DNA of 64,000 bases from Ignavibacteriota bacterium (GTDB lineage: Bacteria > Bacteroidota > Ignavibacteria > Tepidaquicellales > Tepidaquicellaceae). Position numbers and translations under genes: made by a program. Where the stretch lies: positions 124,001-188,000 of the forward strand of contig JACREY010000003.1 of assembly GCA_016218085.1 (NCBI GenBank). Reading direction: 5' to 3'. The notes under the pieces are model-generated. The model did no database searches and was not told the DNA's origin. It was given only the letters and a program-made list of their open reading frames with translations. Numbering within the stretch: the first letter of the stretch is position 1; each line of letters opens with the position of its first letter. Of the stretch, positions 8,943-17,275 are shown in pieces.

Positions 8943-11191
8943 TGGGAAAAGACGACAACAAACCGGAAAATTACGAACATACTGAACTGGACATACTGGG
9001 AATGAGTTGTGTGAACTGCGCCAACAGTATAAAAACATACCTGACAAAAGTTGATGGTGTTTATAATGTCGATATTAATTTCACTTCAGAGGTAGCAGGA
9101 GTAGAATATGACCCCAATAAAATTTCAAAGCTGGACATAATTACCGACATCCGCAAGATGGGCTATGATGTGATGACAGAAACCGACGAGGACAGAGCAG
9201 AAAAGATAAAAGAGAAGCAGCTTCAGCTGCAGAGATATAAAATCTACACTTCGATTGCAATTTCATTCGCGGTAATGTTAATCTCTATGAGCGAACATTC
9301 AGAGTTTCTTGCGGAAATAAGGATGCCGTACAATTCATCGCTTGTTTTACTATTTATTCTGACATCTGTTGTGATTTTCTGGTGCGGGGATAAGTTTTTA
9401 AAGGGAGCATATCACGCTTTCAAAAACAAGACATCAGATATGAATACTCTAATATCTATGGGAGTGTTCACTTCCTACATATACAGCATTATTATTTCAC
9501 TTAATCACCTTTTGAAACTAAACATCAGTGCACTTAACAACTCGCACGAAGTTTATTTTGAAACTTCCGTGATGATAATAACATTTATTTTAATCGGAAA
9601 TCACCTTGAAGCGGTTTTAAAATCAAAGACTCAAAGCTCGATTAAAAAACTGAAAGGACTCCAAGCAAAATTCGTCAATGTGATTAGGGATAATGAAGAA
9701 ATCACAATCCCTTTTAAAAAGGTAAGATTTAATGACATAGTGATTATCAAATCCGGCGACAAAATTCCCGTTGACGGTAATATACTCGAAGGATTCTGTG
9801 TGGTGGATGAAAGCGCTATGACCGGTGAGAGCCATCCCGTTGAAAAGAAAGCAGGAGAAGAGCTGATTAGCGGAACAATAGTGAAAAACGGATTTGTGAA
9901 AATGCGCGCTCTTAAAGTCGGGAAAGACACACTACTTTCGCAGATAATTAATCTTGTTAAGGAGGCATCAAATTCAAAACCAAAAATTCAAAGACTTGCT
10001 GATAAGATTTCAGCCATATTTGTTCCTGCGGTAGTTTCCATAGCAGTATTTACTTTTTTAATCTGGCTTTTCTTTCTGGGAGCTGATTTTGATATAGCCC
10101 TTCTTTATGCAGTATCTGTGCTTATAATCGCCTGCCCGTGCGCTCTGGGACTGGCTTCACCGATGGCAGTCGTAATTGGAATTGGCAGGTCGGCTGAGAA
10201 CGGAATACTTTTCAATAATGTAGAGGCAATTGAAAAAATGAACAAGATTGACACTATCTGCTTCGATAAAACGGGAACGCTTACCGAAGGAGTAATGAGA
10301 ATGAAAAAACTGATATTATATAACGATATGGAGCAGGATGAATTTCTTAAATATGTTTTTTCTGTAGAAAAGTTCTCCAATCACCCGATTGCAAAATCAA
10401 TTTCTAATTTCTGTATAGAAAACAAAATTGAAGTATTCGACAACGTAAAAGAAATGATGAACGAAGAGCGCGGCGGTATAACGGCAATAGTCGATGAAAA
10501 GCTTCTTCTTTTAGGAAGCGAAGAGCTTATGAAGGAGAAAGGTGTTAAGAATTTCATTTCTGATGAATCCAGCAGTAAGGGAATCCTGTATGCAGCGATA
10601 GACAATGAACTTGCCGGAGTGATGGAATTTGATGACAGGATAAAACCGGAATCAAAGGATATAGTGAAAAAGTTTACGGAAAAAGGTTTTGATATTTTCA
10701 TGATTTCGGGTGACAATGAAACATCCACAAAAGCAGTTGCAGATGAGCTTGAGATAAATAATTATTCCTTCAGGACATTGCCTGACGAGAAGGAAGGAAT
10801 TGTTTCAAGACTTCAATCCGAAGGAAAGAACGTTGCAATGATTGGAGACGGAATAAATGATGCACCTTCTCTTGCAAAGGCAAACGTGGGAGTAGCTATG
10901 GGAACAGGGCAGGATATTGCAATAGAATCGGCAGACGTGATACTCGTGAAAGGAGATTTGAGAAATATACTTAAAGCAATAAATATTTCTGCAAAAACTG
11001 TTTCAATAATTAAACAAAATATTTTCTGGGCATTTTTCTATAACGTGCTTGCAATCCCGCTAGCGGCAGGGCTTCTGACACCGTGGGGAATTGTAATAAG
11101 CCCTGTAATGGCCGCAATGCTTATGGCATTCAGCGATGTAATAACGGTTATGGGTAACAGCCTGAGACTAAAATTTATAAACATCAATTAA
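8942..11191 (+). CDS. copA: Copper-translocating P-type ATPase (P1B)
   Basis: 749 residues. It has one N-terminal heavy-metal-associated domain with GMSCVNC (C23, C26), two leading membrane helices and then the P-type core. The actuator loop carries MTGESHPV. The transport motif CPC is at 398-400, the phosphorylated Asp of DKTGT at residue 442, the SNHPIAKSI His-Pro of the nucleotide domain follows, then the GDGINDAPSLAKANVG hinge. The last helices carry the YN pair (FWAFFYNVLAIP) and M-x-x-S. The usual second Ser of the copper MxxSS motif is Asp here (MAFSD). This matches Cu(I) exporters of the inner membrane. The next gene is another HMA protein. Confidence 0.93.
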   Translation: MGKDDNKPENYEHTELDILGMSCVNCANSIKTYLTKVDGVYNVDINFTSEVAGVEYDPNKISKLDIITDIRKMGYDVMTETDEDRAEKIKEKQLQLQRYKIYTSIAISFAVMLISMSEHSEFLAEIRMPYNSSLVLLFILTSVVIFWCGDKFLKGAYHAFKNKTSDMNTLISMGVFTSYIYSIIISLNHLLKLNISALNNSHEVYFETSVMIITFILIGNHLEAVLKSKTQSSIKKLKGLQAKFVNVIRDNEEITIPFKKVRFNDIVIIKSGDKIPVDGNILEGFCVVDESAMTGESHPVEKKAGEELISGTIVKNGFVKMRALKVGKDTLLSQIINLVKEASNSKPKIQRLADKISAIFVPAVVSIAVFTFLIWLFFLGADFDIALLYAVSVLIIACPCALGLASPMAVVIGIGRSAENGILFNNVEAIEKMNKIDTICFDKTGTLTEGVMRMKKLILYNDMEQDEFLKYVFSVEKFSNHPIAKSISNFCIENKIEVFDNVKEMMNEERGGITAIVDEKLLLLGSEELMKEKGVKNFISDESSSKGILYAAIDNELAGVMEFDDRIKPESKDIVKKFTEKGFDIFMISGDNETSTKAVADELEINNYSFRTLPDEKEGIVSRLQSEGKNVAMIGDGINDAPSLAKANVGVAMGTGQDIAIESADVILVKGDLRNILKAINISAKTVSIIKQNIFWAFFYNVLAIPLAAGLLTPWGIVISPVMAAMLMAFSDVITVMGNSLRLKFININ

Positions 11192-11206
11192 ATTATACTT
11201 ATCAAA

Positions 11207-11560
11207 ATGAAAAAAACTATCTTAATTTCAGTATTATTTTTTACGGTCTTTTTACTTTCAAGCTGCGGGAAAAAAGACAGCGTACCTGAAACAAAACCTA
11301 CGGGTGATGCGCAAATTGAATCAATTGAATTCAAATGCGAAAACATGCACTGCAAATCCTGCGAAGAGCACATAACCGAAGAAGTTAAAAAGAATAACGG
11401 CATCAAAGAAGTAACCGCAGATGCAAAAAGCAAAACTGTTAAAGTATTGTTCAATAGCGGACAGACAAGTGCAAAAGATATTGAGAAATCTATTAATGCA
11501 GCGGGTTACGATACGCAAACATCAAAATCCGAAAACAAACACGATTGCGAAAAAGAATAA
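11207..11560 (+). CDS. HMA-domain lipoprotein, putative copper-binding
   Basis: 117 residues. A lipoprotein signal (MKKTILISVL, then LLSSC with lipid-attachment Cys20) precedes a short linker and one heavy-metal-associated domain. The metal loop reads C44-E-N-M-H-C49-K-S-C52, so the usual MxCxxC is MHCKSC with an extra upstream Cys. The protein ends in HDCEKE, another possible ligand set. It lies 15 nt after the copper ATPase, so it is probably co-transcribed. The signal predicts that this chaperone-like domain sits outside the cytoplasm, anchored to a membrane, where it could take metal from the pump. That role is inferred. Confidence 0.85.
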   Translation: MKKTILISVLFFTVFLLSSCGKKDSVPETKPTGDAQIESIEFKCENMHCKSCEEHITEEVKKNNGIKEVTADAKSKTVKVLFNSGQTSAKDIEKSINAAGYDTQTSKSENKHDCEKE

Positions 11561-11561
11561 T

Positions 11562-12248
11562 ATGGAAAAAGTAAATTTTGATGAACACGCGGCAGAGTAC
11601 GAAAAAACCATGGCTCAGGACCTGGGTTTCTTTACTGAAGAAACCGGTTACCTGGCAGAATACAAAGTTAAAATTGTAAAAGAGACATTCGGACACCCGG
11701 AACCGATAAACATTCTTGAATACGGCTGCGGCATAGGAATGAATATTAACTATTTCTCAAAACACTTTCCAAAAGCAAATATTTACGGATGTGATATATC
11801 ACAGAAGAGCCTTGAAGTTGCTGCCGAAAGAAACAAAAAAGTAAATTTTTTCCTGATAAATCCCGAGAACAACAAAAAGTTCGAAGGATATTTCGATTTG
11901 ATTTTTATAGCCTGTGTTTTTCACCACATTCACCCGAAACACAGAAAAGATTCGATGGATAATGTTTATAATCTTACAAAAGAGGGCGGACAGTTTTATT
12001 TCTTTGAGCATAATCCGTTTAATCCCGTAACGCGGCGTATAGTAAACACCTGCATATGGGATACAGATGCAATTTTGCTTAAGCCGAAAGAATCTATTGA
12101 ACTGATAAGCAATTCTGGATTTAGACCTGACGGGAAAAATAAATATACATTGTTTATTCCCTCTTATCTGAGGTTTCTGAGATTTACGGAAAAATTTATT
12201 TCGTTCCTTCCGTTGGGAGGGCAGTACTATATCAAATCTAAAAAATAG
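11562..12248 (+). CDS. Class I SAM-dependent methyltransferase
   Basis: 228 residues from ATG 11562, one base after the stop of the HMA lipoprotein; the frame stays open further upstream, but that part overlaps the lipoprotein gene. Motif I is ILEYGCGIGMNINYF, followed by the acidic IYGCDISQKSLEVA and IFIACVFHHIHP at the motif IV position, typical of Methyltransf_11/12 proteins. A late PFNPVTRRIVNTC segment resembles small-molecule or lipid-type methyltransferases. The substrate is unknown. Position suggests co-transcription with the copper genes, but a functional link is not evident. Confidence 0.85.
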   Translation: MEKVNFDEHAAEYEKTMAQDLGFFTEETGYLAEYKVKIVKETFGHPEPINILEYGCGIGMNINYFSKHFPKANIYGCDISQKSLEVAAERNKKVNFFLINPENNKKFEGYFDLIFIACVFHHIHPKHRKDSMDNVYNLTKEGGQFYFFEHNPFNPVTRRIVNTCIWDTDAILLKPKESIELISNSGFRPDGKNKYTLFIPSYLRFLRFTEKFISFLPLGGQYYIKSKK

Positions 12249-12258
12249 TTATTTTTTA
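12239..12258. terminator. A/T-only hairpin across two abutting stop codons
   Basis: A perfect 9-bp dyad (12239-12247 and 12250-12258) with a 2-nt loop straddles the TAG of the + strand methyltransferase and the TAA of the minus-strand GT2. T-runs occur on both strands, so it may act as a weak two-way terminator. The dyad partly reflects both proteins ending in Lys codons. Confidence 0.4.
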
Positions 12259-12980
12259 TTTTTCTTTTTCAGCTCGGACTTATATTCTTTCCTGTACTCG
12301 AAAATCTCCCTTATGGTACGCAAAATTACGGACGGCCTTGCACCGGTGGAAACGCCGTCCAGGCGCGGCAGATGCTCTACACCAAGCTCCGTAACCGTAT
12401 AATCCAGAAGGTTAGCTTTAAGCATTATTTCCGCATCAATAAATGCATCTATTGATTTTATTTCTATTTTTTTGAATAAATCAGTCTTGAATAATTTAAA
12501 AGCACAGTCAATATCCCAGTAAGAGATATCGAATATTATTTTAAGAAGGTAATTATAACAAAGTGAAGTGAACTTTCTGTACAAAGAATATTGCTTGTGT
12601 TTCCTGTAACCGACAACTATATCCGAATATGGAATGAGTGCAACAAATTTTTTCATCTCCTCGAGTTCAAACTGGTTATCTCCGTCAGTGTAAAACACAT
12701 AATCCATTTTTGCATTAATAAATCCGTCCCTTAATGTTGCGCCGTAACCTAAATTTTTAGGGTGATGAATTACCCGGACTTTCGGGAATTCTTTTGCAAG
12801 TTCATCGGCGACCTCGCCTGTTTTATCAGGGCTTCCGTCTTCTATTATAATTACTTCGTAATCCTTGAATTTCAGTTCTTCGAGTATTTTCACCGCGCTG
12901 CGCGTGACTTTTCCGATATTAAGTTCATCATAATAAGCGGGAAAGAATACTGACATTGTAATCTGTGAAGTATCAACCAT
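12249..12980 (-). CDS. GT2 glycosyltransferase, polyprenol-phosphate-sugar synthase type
   Basis: 243 residues, one GT-A domain. SVFFPAYYDELNIG is followed by the nucleotide-binding IIEDGSPDKTGEVA, the loop NLGYGATLRDGF, FYTDGDNQFELEEM holding the metal-binding DxD-type acid, and a DCAFKLFK acceptor segment. These match the DPM1-like branch that moves a sugar to a polyprenyl phosphate. No membrane helix is visible, so it would be peripheral. It sits last of three minus-strand genes with an epimerase and a GT-C-like protein, a set that suggests sugar nucleotide, then lipid-linked sugar, then periplasmic transfer. The C-terminus is Lys-rich. Confidence 0.85.
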   Translation of the reverse strand: MVDTSQITMSVFFPAYYDELNIGKVTRSAVKILEELKFKDYEVIIIEDGSPDKTGEVADELAKEFPKVRVIHHPKNLGYGATLRDGFINAKMDYVFYTDGDNQFELEEMKKFVALIPYSDIVVGYRKHKQYSLYRKFTSLCYNYLLKIIFDISYWDIDCAFKLFKTDLFKKIEIKSIDAFIDAEIMLKANLLDYTVTELGVEHLPRLDGVSTGARPSVILRTIREIFEYRKEYKSELKKKNKK

Positions 12981-12985
12981 AAAGT

Positions 12986-13921
12986 TTAATTAATTTCCTT
13001 TAATAAATATTGGTATGTCTTTTCTATTCCCTTTTCAATTTCGGTCAGCGGCTTCCAATCCAGCTTCTCCGATATTAGTTTATTGTCAAGAACGTTTACG
13101 GGAACATCTATATTTCTTTTTTCCTTATATAAAACGTTTGCTTTCTTTTTTGTTACTTTTTCAATAATCCCGATAATGTCGTTAAGCGTATATCCTCTTC
13201 CACTGCCTAAATTGAAAATTCTTTCATTAGGATTAGCATCAAGAGATTTTACAAGTGCACCTGTTACATCCTTGATGTATATGTAATCCCTTTCCACACT
13301 GCCGTCACCCCATATTTCAATCTGCTCGCCTTTGATGAGCTTTTTTAGAAATACGGGAATGACACCCTGTGCAACATTCGGGTTCTGCCTTTCTCCGTAT
13401 GGATTCGAAAGCCTGAATACATAATAATCCATCCCGTACAGTTTTCCAAACATATAAAGATAATCTTCAATTGTCTTTTTAATTATTCCATAAGAACATA
13501 TTGGCTTGCGAGGATGATATTCCTTTATAGGCAGTCGCTCAGGAATCCCGTACACAGTTCCGCCCGAAGAAATAAATATAATTCTGGAAATGCCGTTTAT
13601 AAATGCTTCATTAAGAAACCTGAGAGAAGAAACGAGATTTGTCTCAACATCGTAAATAGGGTTCTCGTTCGAATTTGCGGGGAGCGTTGAACTTACAAGA
13701 TGAAAAGCAATATCGATACCTTTTAATGCATTCTTCAAATCAATTTCATTATTAAAATCACCTTCGATGATTTTTATTTTATCAAGAATGTGGTTAATAT
13801 TATTTCTGGAAAAATTAAGTTTCTCGAAAATCACAACATCATAATTCTTTTCCAGCAGTGTATCTGCAAGATGAGAGCCGATAAATCCGCCTCCGCCAAG
13901 TATCAGACATCTTTTTTTCAT
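12986..13921 (-). CDS. NAD-dependent sugar epimerase/dehydratase
   Basis: 311 residues of the extended short-chain dehydrogenase family. It has the NAD-binding GGGGFIGSHLA near residues 8-18, ISSGGTVYG for the catalytic Ser/Thr, and SYGIIKK supplying Tyr-x3-Lys. RLSNPYGERQNPNVAQGVIP and ERDYIYIKDV are the substrate-side motifs of UDP-hexose 4-epimerase-like proteins. It probably interconverts a nucleotide hexose such as UDP-glucose/galactose, but the substrate cannot be read from sequence. It sits 5 nt from both neighbours, so the three genes are one operon. Confidence 0.88.
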   Translation of the reverse strand: MKKRCLILGGGGFIGSHLADTLLEKNYDVVIFEKLNFSRNNINHILDKIKIIEGDFNNEIDLKNALKGIDIAFHLVSSTLPANSNENPIYDVETNLVSSLRFLNEAFINGISRIIFISSGGTVYGIPERLPIKEYHPRKPICSYGIIKKTIEDYLYMFGKLYGMDYYVFRLSNPYGERQNPNVAQGVIPVFLKKLIKGEQIEIWGDGSVERDYIYIKDVTGALVKSLDANPNERIFNLGSGRGYTLNDIIGIIEKVTKKKANVLYKEKRNIDVPVNVLDNKLISEKLDWKPLTEIEKGIEKTYQYLLKEIN

Positions 13922-13926
13922 AAAAA

Positions 13927-15525
13927 TTAATTTAATTTTTCAAAGAAATACAAAGCAAATCTTTTATCGGAAGAAGGAAACAAATTCAGCAGCCTGTAAT
14001 TCACGGTATCCTGAAGAAATTCAAGCTTAATATCGCACTTCCAGACGGAATCCGGACGATAGCCGAAATGCGTGTCCCACGCCATTATTGAGCCTTTTGG
14101 TGCTGTGGAAAGAGTTCTTGAGTTCAGCGGCTGAAACTTTGACGGGTCGTTTTTATAATCATTTGAATAATATTTCACCAGTGGATGATTTGTATAGAAA
14201 TTCCTGTCCTTGAAGTTCTTAACATTAATCTGTTCAGTTGCATTTTTTACGGTCAGGTCTTCAATCCCGAGTACCTTTGGCTTGAAATTTATGCCAAGAT
14301 AAATAACAGCCGTTGCGAATAAAAGAACGGATACCTTGTTCAGATAATCATTTGGAATCTTTGCCGAAAAAACCGAATACACAGCAAATGCAATCAGCAG
14401 AAATAAAACTTTTGTATAATCTGAAACATCGGTCAGAACGCGCCCGTCCGTAGTTCTGGAAAGAAAAGCAAATGTAACCAGAACTACAATTCCTGTAATT
14501 ACGTAATTGTATTTTTTAAATTTTGTATCTATCAGATTATTCAGACCTATTGTTGCAAAAAAAGCGCATATGGGAGATATGTGCAGAATGTATCTCCAGT
14601 TACCGGGATTTGCTTTTATCAGCATTGTGCCTGTGTGCACTGCCATTATCAGGATGAATATAACATAGAAAAGGAAATACTTTTTAAAATATTCTTTCAT
14701 TTTCGGCTTATCCGCAAAAAAGGAGAAAAACCCCTGCATAAAAAGGAGAAACGATACAGGACCCACAACAAAAATGTATGTCTGAGCATAGTGATAGAAT
14801 TTTGGGTATTCCATTTTATATTCGAACGCTGATATATTCCTCATTTCCGAATAAACATATAACCAGTCCCCTTTCATCAGATATCCGAGAAAATTGTAAA
14901 TCAAAGGAAATACCGCAAGAGCAATAATTTCCTTGAATCTCTTTTCCTTAATAAAAATGAGTGTCAGTATTATACCAAGCAAAGCAATTTCCTGTCTGAC
15001 TGTAAAAATAAATCCTACAAGAAGTGCCGACCAAAGGTAATATTCCTTTTTATATAATATTAAAAAAATAACAAACAGCAGAGCCGTGAAAATCTCAGGA
15101 TAAGAGCGGAAAGAAATATCGAAAAAAGTCGGCTGCGCTGCCAGAAGAAGCGCTCCGAAAAAAGCATATTTTATTTCATAAAGCTTGATAAGCTTAAATG
15201 TCAGGTAAACAGTAAGAGATGCAATCAGGGAATTCACAAAAAGCACAGTATCATAACCGAAAAAAGCGGGCAGTACCATGAATATTTTATATCCGGGCTT
15301 GGGTGCATTCCCAAGAATTGCCCAGGGGTCCTTCCAAAAATCGAGCATGTTGATATACTGCGCAACCTCATCATACTGGTAAAAACCCGTAGAATACCTG
15401 CTGGACATATAATAAATAACCGCAAAAAGCGGTATTACAATCCAGAAATACTTATCTATGTACTCTTCAATTGATTTAACATTTTTAATCGCCGGCTGAA
15501 CCTTTTTTGTTACTGTTTTTGCCAA
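13927..15525 (-). CDS. GT-C-like multi-pass membrane glycosyltransferase
   Basis: 532 residues with about 11 hydrophobic helices after a basic N-terminus. The first extracytoplasmic loop carries YQYDEVAQY (D52, E53), where GT-C enzymes such as ArnT/PMT keep their catalytic acid. A ~110-residue soluble C-terminal domain follows. GT-C proteins take sugars from polyprenyl-phosphate donors on the outer side of the membrane, which fits the DPM1-like GT2 two genes downstream. The start is TTG. Family assignment rests on topology and the acidic motif. It could instead be a mannosyltransferase-like protein of unknown substrate. Confidence 0.7.
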   Translation of the reverse strand: MAKTVTKKVQPAIKNVKSIEEYIDKYFWIVIPLFAVIYYMSSRYSTGFYQYDEVAQYINMLDFWKDPWAILGNAPKPGYKIFMVLPAFFGYDTVLFVNSLIASLTVYLTFKLIKLYEIKYAFFGALLLAAQPTFFDISFRSYPEIFTALLFVIFLILYKKEYYLWSALLVGFIFTVRQEIALLGIILTLIFIKEKRFKEIIALAVFPLIYNFLGYLMKGDWLYVYSEMRNISAFEYKMEYPKFYHYAQTYIFVVGPVSFLLFMQGFFSFFADKPKMKEYFKKYFLFYVIFILIMAVHTGTMLIKANPGNWRYILHISPICAFFATIGLNNLIDTKFKKYNYVITGIVVLVTFAFLSRTTDGRVLTDVSDYTKVLFLLIAFAVYSVFSAKIPNDYLNKVSVLLFATAVIYLGINFKPKVLGIEDLTVKNATEQINVKNFKDRNFYTNHPLVKYYSNDYKNDPSKFQPLNSRTLSTAPKGSIMAWDTHFGYRPDSVWKCDIKLEFLQDTVNYRLLNLFPSSDKRFALYFFEKLN

Positions 15526-15644
15526 AATATTTGATTTTTATTAATTCGGTAAAATTAGCTAATTATATATAACTTTTAAAGGATAAATGATAAGATTATT
15601 ATCTTTAATTAACTTTTTATAAATGTTATATTTATAGTTAGTTT

Positions 15645-16757
15645 ATGGAATACAAATTACTCGGAGAGTCAATACAGATTAAGGAGCTTAATGAAACCAT
15701 TAAGCAGGTTGCACCTACCGATATCAGTGTGCTTATTTCAGGGGAAAGCGGCACGGGTAAAGAGGTTGCCGCCAATGCTATTTATTTTTTCAGCAAGAGA
15801 AAAGACAAGCCTTACATAAAAGTAAACTGCGGTGCAATTCCCGAAGGCATTATCGAGAGTGAACTCTTCGGACATCAGAAGGGGGCATTCACCGGTGCAA
15901 TTGAAACCCGACCGGGATATTTTGAAATGGCTGATAAAGGCACGATATTCCTCGATGAAATCGGTGAAATGCCGCTTGCAACACAGGTAAAAATTCTGCG
16001 TGTGCTTGAGTCCGGTGAGTTTATGAAAGTGGGCGGAAATAAACTTCTTAAAGTCGATGTAAGGGTGATTGCGGCTACGAACCGCGACCTGCAAAAGGAA
16101 GTACTGAATAAAAATTTCAGGGAAGATTTATATTTCAGGCTGAAATCAATCAACCTGAACATTCCCCCCCTTCGTGAGAGAAAGATGGACGTAAAGATTT
16201 TATTTAATAATTTCGTCGAAGGATTCTGCAAAAAAAATAATGTCACTTTCAAAGGAATCGATGAAGAGGCAATGGAATATGTCATAAATTACGCGTGGAG
16301 CGGTAATGCAAGAGAACTCAGGAATTTCTGCGAAAGCATTATTGTCCTTTATCCTGATAAGAAACTGAACATCGAAGATGTAAAAAAACATCTGATTTCC
16401 GAATCACCTGAAAATCGCTCTCTCCCCGTAATTCAGATGAAGGCACGAGAACAAATTGAAAAGGATTTAATTCTTCGCGCGCTCTTCGAGCTGAAATCGG
16501 ACATACTTGAGCTTAAAAACCAGATTCAGGAAAACGGAACAAAAGAGCCGCATTTCAAGGTATTGGGAGATGATTTCTTTTTATCAAAGGAGGAAATCAA
16601 CAGTATGAGCTTTGATGAAATCGAAAAAGAAATTTTGCTTTACCTTCTGAATAATAATAATTGGGATGTGAATAAAGTTGCAAGATCACTCGGACAGACT
16701 CCGAGAAATATTTATTTAAAAATTAAGAAATTTAATTTATCAAAAAAAGTAAGTTGA
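15645..16757 (+). CDS. Sigma-54-dependent activator without a receiver domain
   Basis: 370 residues. The AAA+ domain starts almost at the N-terminus: Walker A GESGTGKE (33-40), the sigma-54-contacting GAFTGA loop (80-85), Walker B TIFLDEIGEMP near 98-108, the RVLESGEF segment and the arginine-finger region. The C-terminus ends with a Fis-type helix-turn-helix (NKVARSLGQTPRNIYLKIKK, about 345-364). No receiver, GAF or PAS domain precedes it, so control must be by level or by a partner. lptE starts inside its stop codon. I recall the same pair, activator then lptE, from Bacteroidota genomes. Confidence 0.93.
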   Translation: MEYKLLGESIQIKELNETIKQVAPTDISVLISGESGTGKEVAANAIYFFSKRKDKPYIKVNCGAIPEGIIESELFGHQKGAFTGAIETRPGYFEMADKGTIFLDEIGEMPLATQVKILRVLESGEFMKVGGNKLLKVDVRVIAATNRDLQKEVLNKNFREDLYFRLKSINLNIPPLRERKMDVKILFNNFVEGFCKKNNVTFKGIDEEAMEYVINYAWSGNARELRNFCESIIVLYPDKKLNIEDVKKHLISESPENRSLPVIQMKAREQIEKDLILRALFELKSDILELKNQIQENGTKEPHFKVLGDDFFLSKEEINSMSFDEIEKEILLYLLNNNNWDVNKVARSLGQTPRNIYLKIKKFNLSKKVS

Positions 16758-17263
16758 AATATTTAAAATACATATTATTTTTGTTTTTATTTGTTTTTCT
16801 GAATCTGCAGTGCGGAATTTACGGTTTCAGGGGTAATAATCCGCCTGAAGGCATTAAAACAATTGCAGTTCCCCTGTTTCAGGATGTAAGCGGATTCTCG
16901 GAGGCTGGCTTGAGGGAAAACTTTACGGAAGCTCTGAAGCAGAAGATTATCAGCGACAATACTTTTATAATTGCAGATAAAAACAAAGCAGACGGAATAC
17001 TCAATTGCACCATTTCGAATGTAAAGGATGAAGCGCTGGTAATATCAGGAAATGAAAACGTTACAAAAAGAAAAATCACGATAAATGTGAAAGTTTCTTT
17101 TGAGAATTTGAAGACTCAGAAAAAAATCTGGGAAAAGCAATTTGAAAACTGGGGAGAATACAGCTCTTCGGACGCAAGCTTTTCAGCCAGGACATCGGGA
17201 ATCAGCACCGCTCAGGACAGGATTTGCGATGATATTTTAATTGACATAACATCAAACTGGTAA
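16754..17263 (+). CDS. lptE: LPS-assembly lipoprotein LptE
   Basis: 169 residues. A lipoprotein signal ends LNLQC with Cys20. The mature part starts GIYGFRGNNPPEGIKTIAVP and continues with the VPLFQDVSGFSEAGLRENF segment, ILNCTISNV and a strand-rich KRKITINVKVSFEN region, as in Bacteroidota LptE. LptE plugs the LptD barrel in the outer membrane and helps insert lipopolysaccharide. The start is TTG (16754-16756), read as TTGA overlapping the activator's TGA stop, so translation is coupled. Its presence supports a diderm cell with LPS. Confidence 0.88.
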   Translation: MKYLKYILFLFLFVFLNLQCGIYGFRGNNPPEGIKTIAVPLFQDVSGFSEAGLRENFTEALKQKIISDNTFIIADKNKADGILNCTISNVKDEALVISGNENVTKRKITINVKVSFENLKTQKKIWEKQFENWGEYSSSDASFSARTSGISTAQDRICDDILIDITSNW

Positions 17264-17275
17264 AATAATTTATAA

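Noticed and set aside
11421-11561. N-terminal extension of the methyltransferase
   Set aside because: The open frame overlaps the HMA lipoprotein gene in another frame; the homologous start is the ATG at 11562.
15526-15644. Sigma-54 promoter between the divergent genes
   Set aside because: No TGGC-N8-10-TTGC-like pair was found in this gap.
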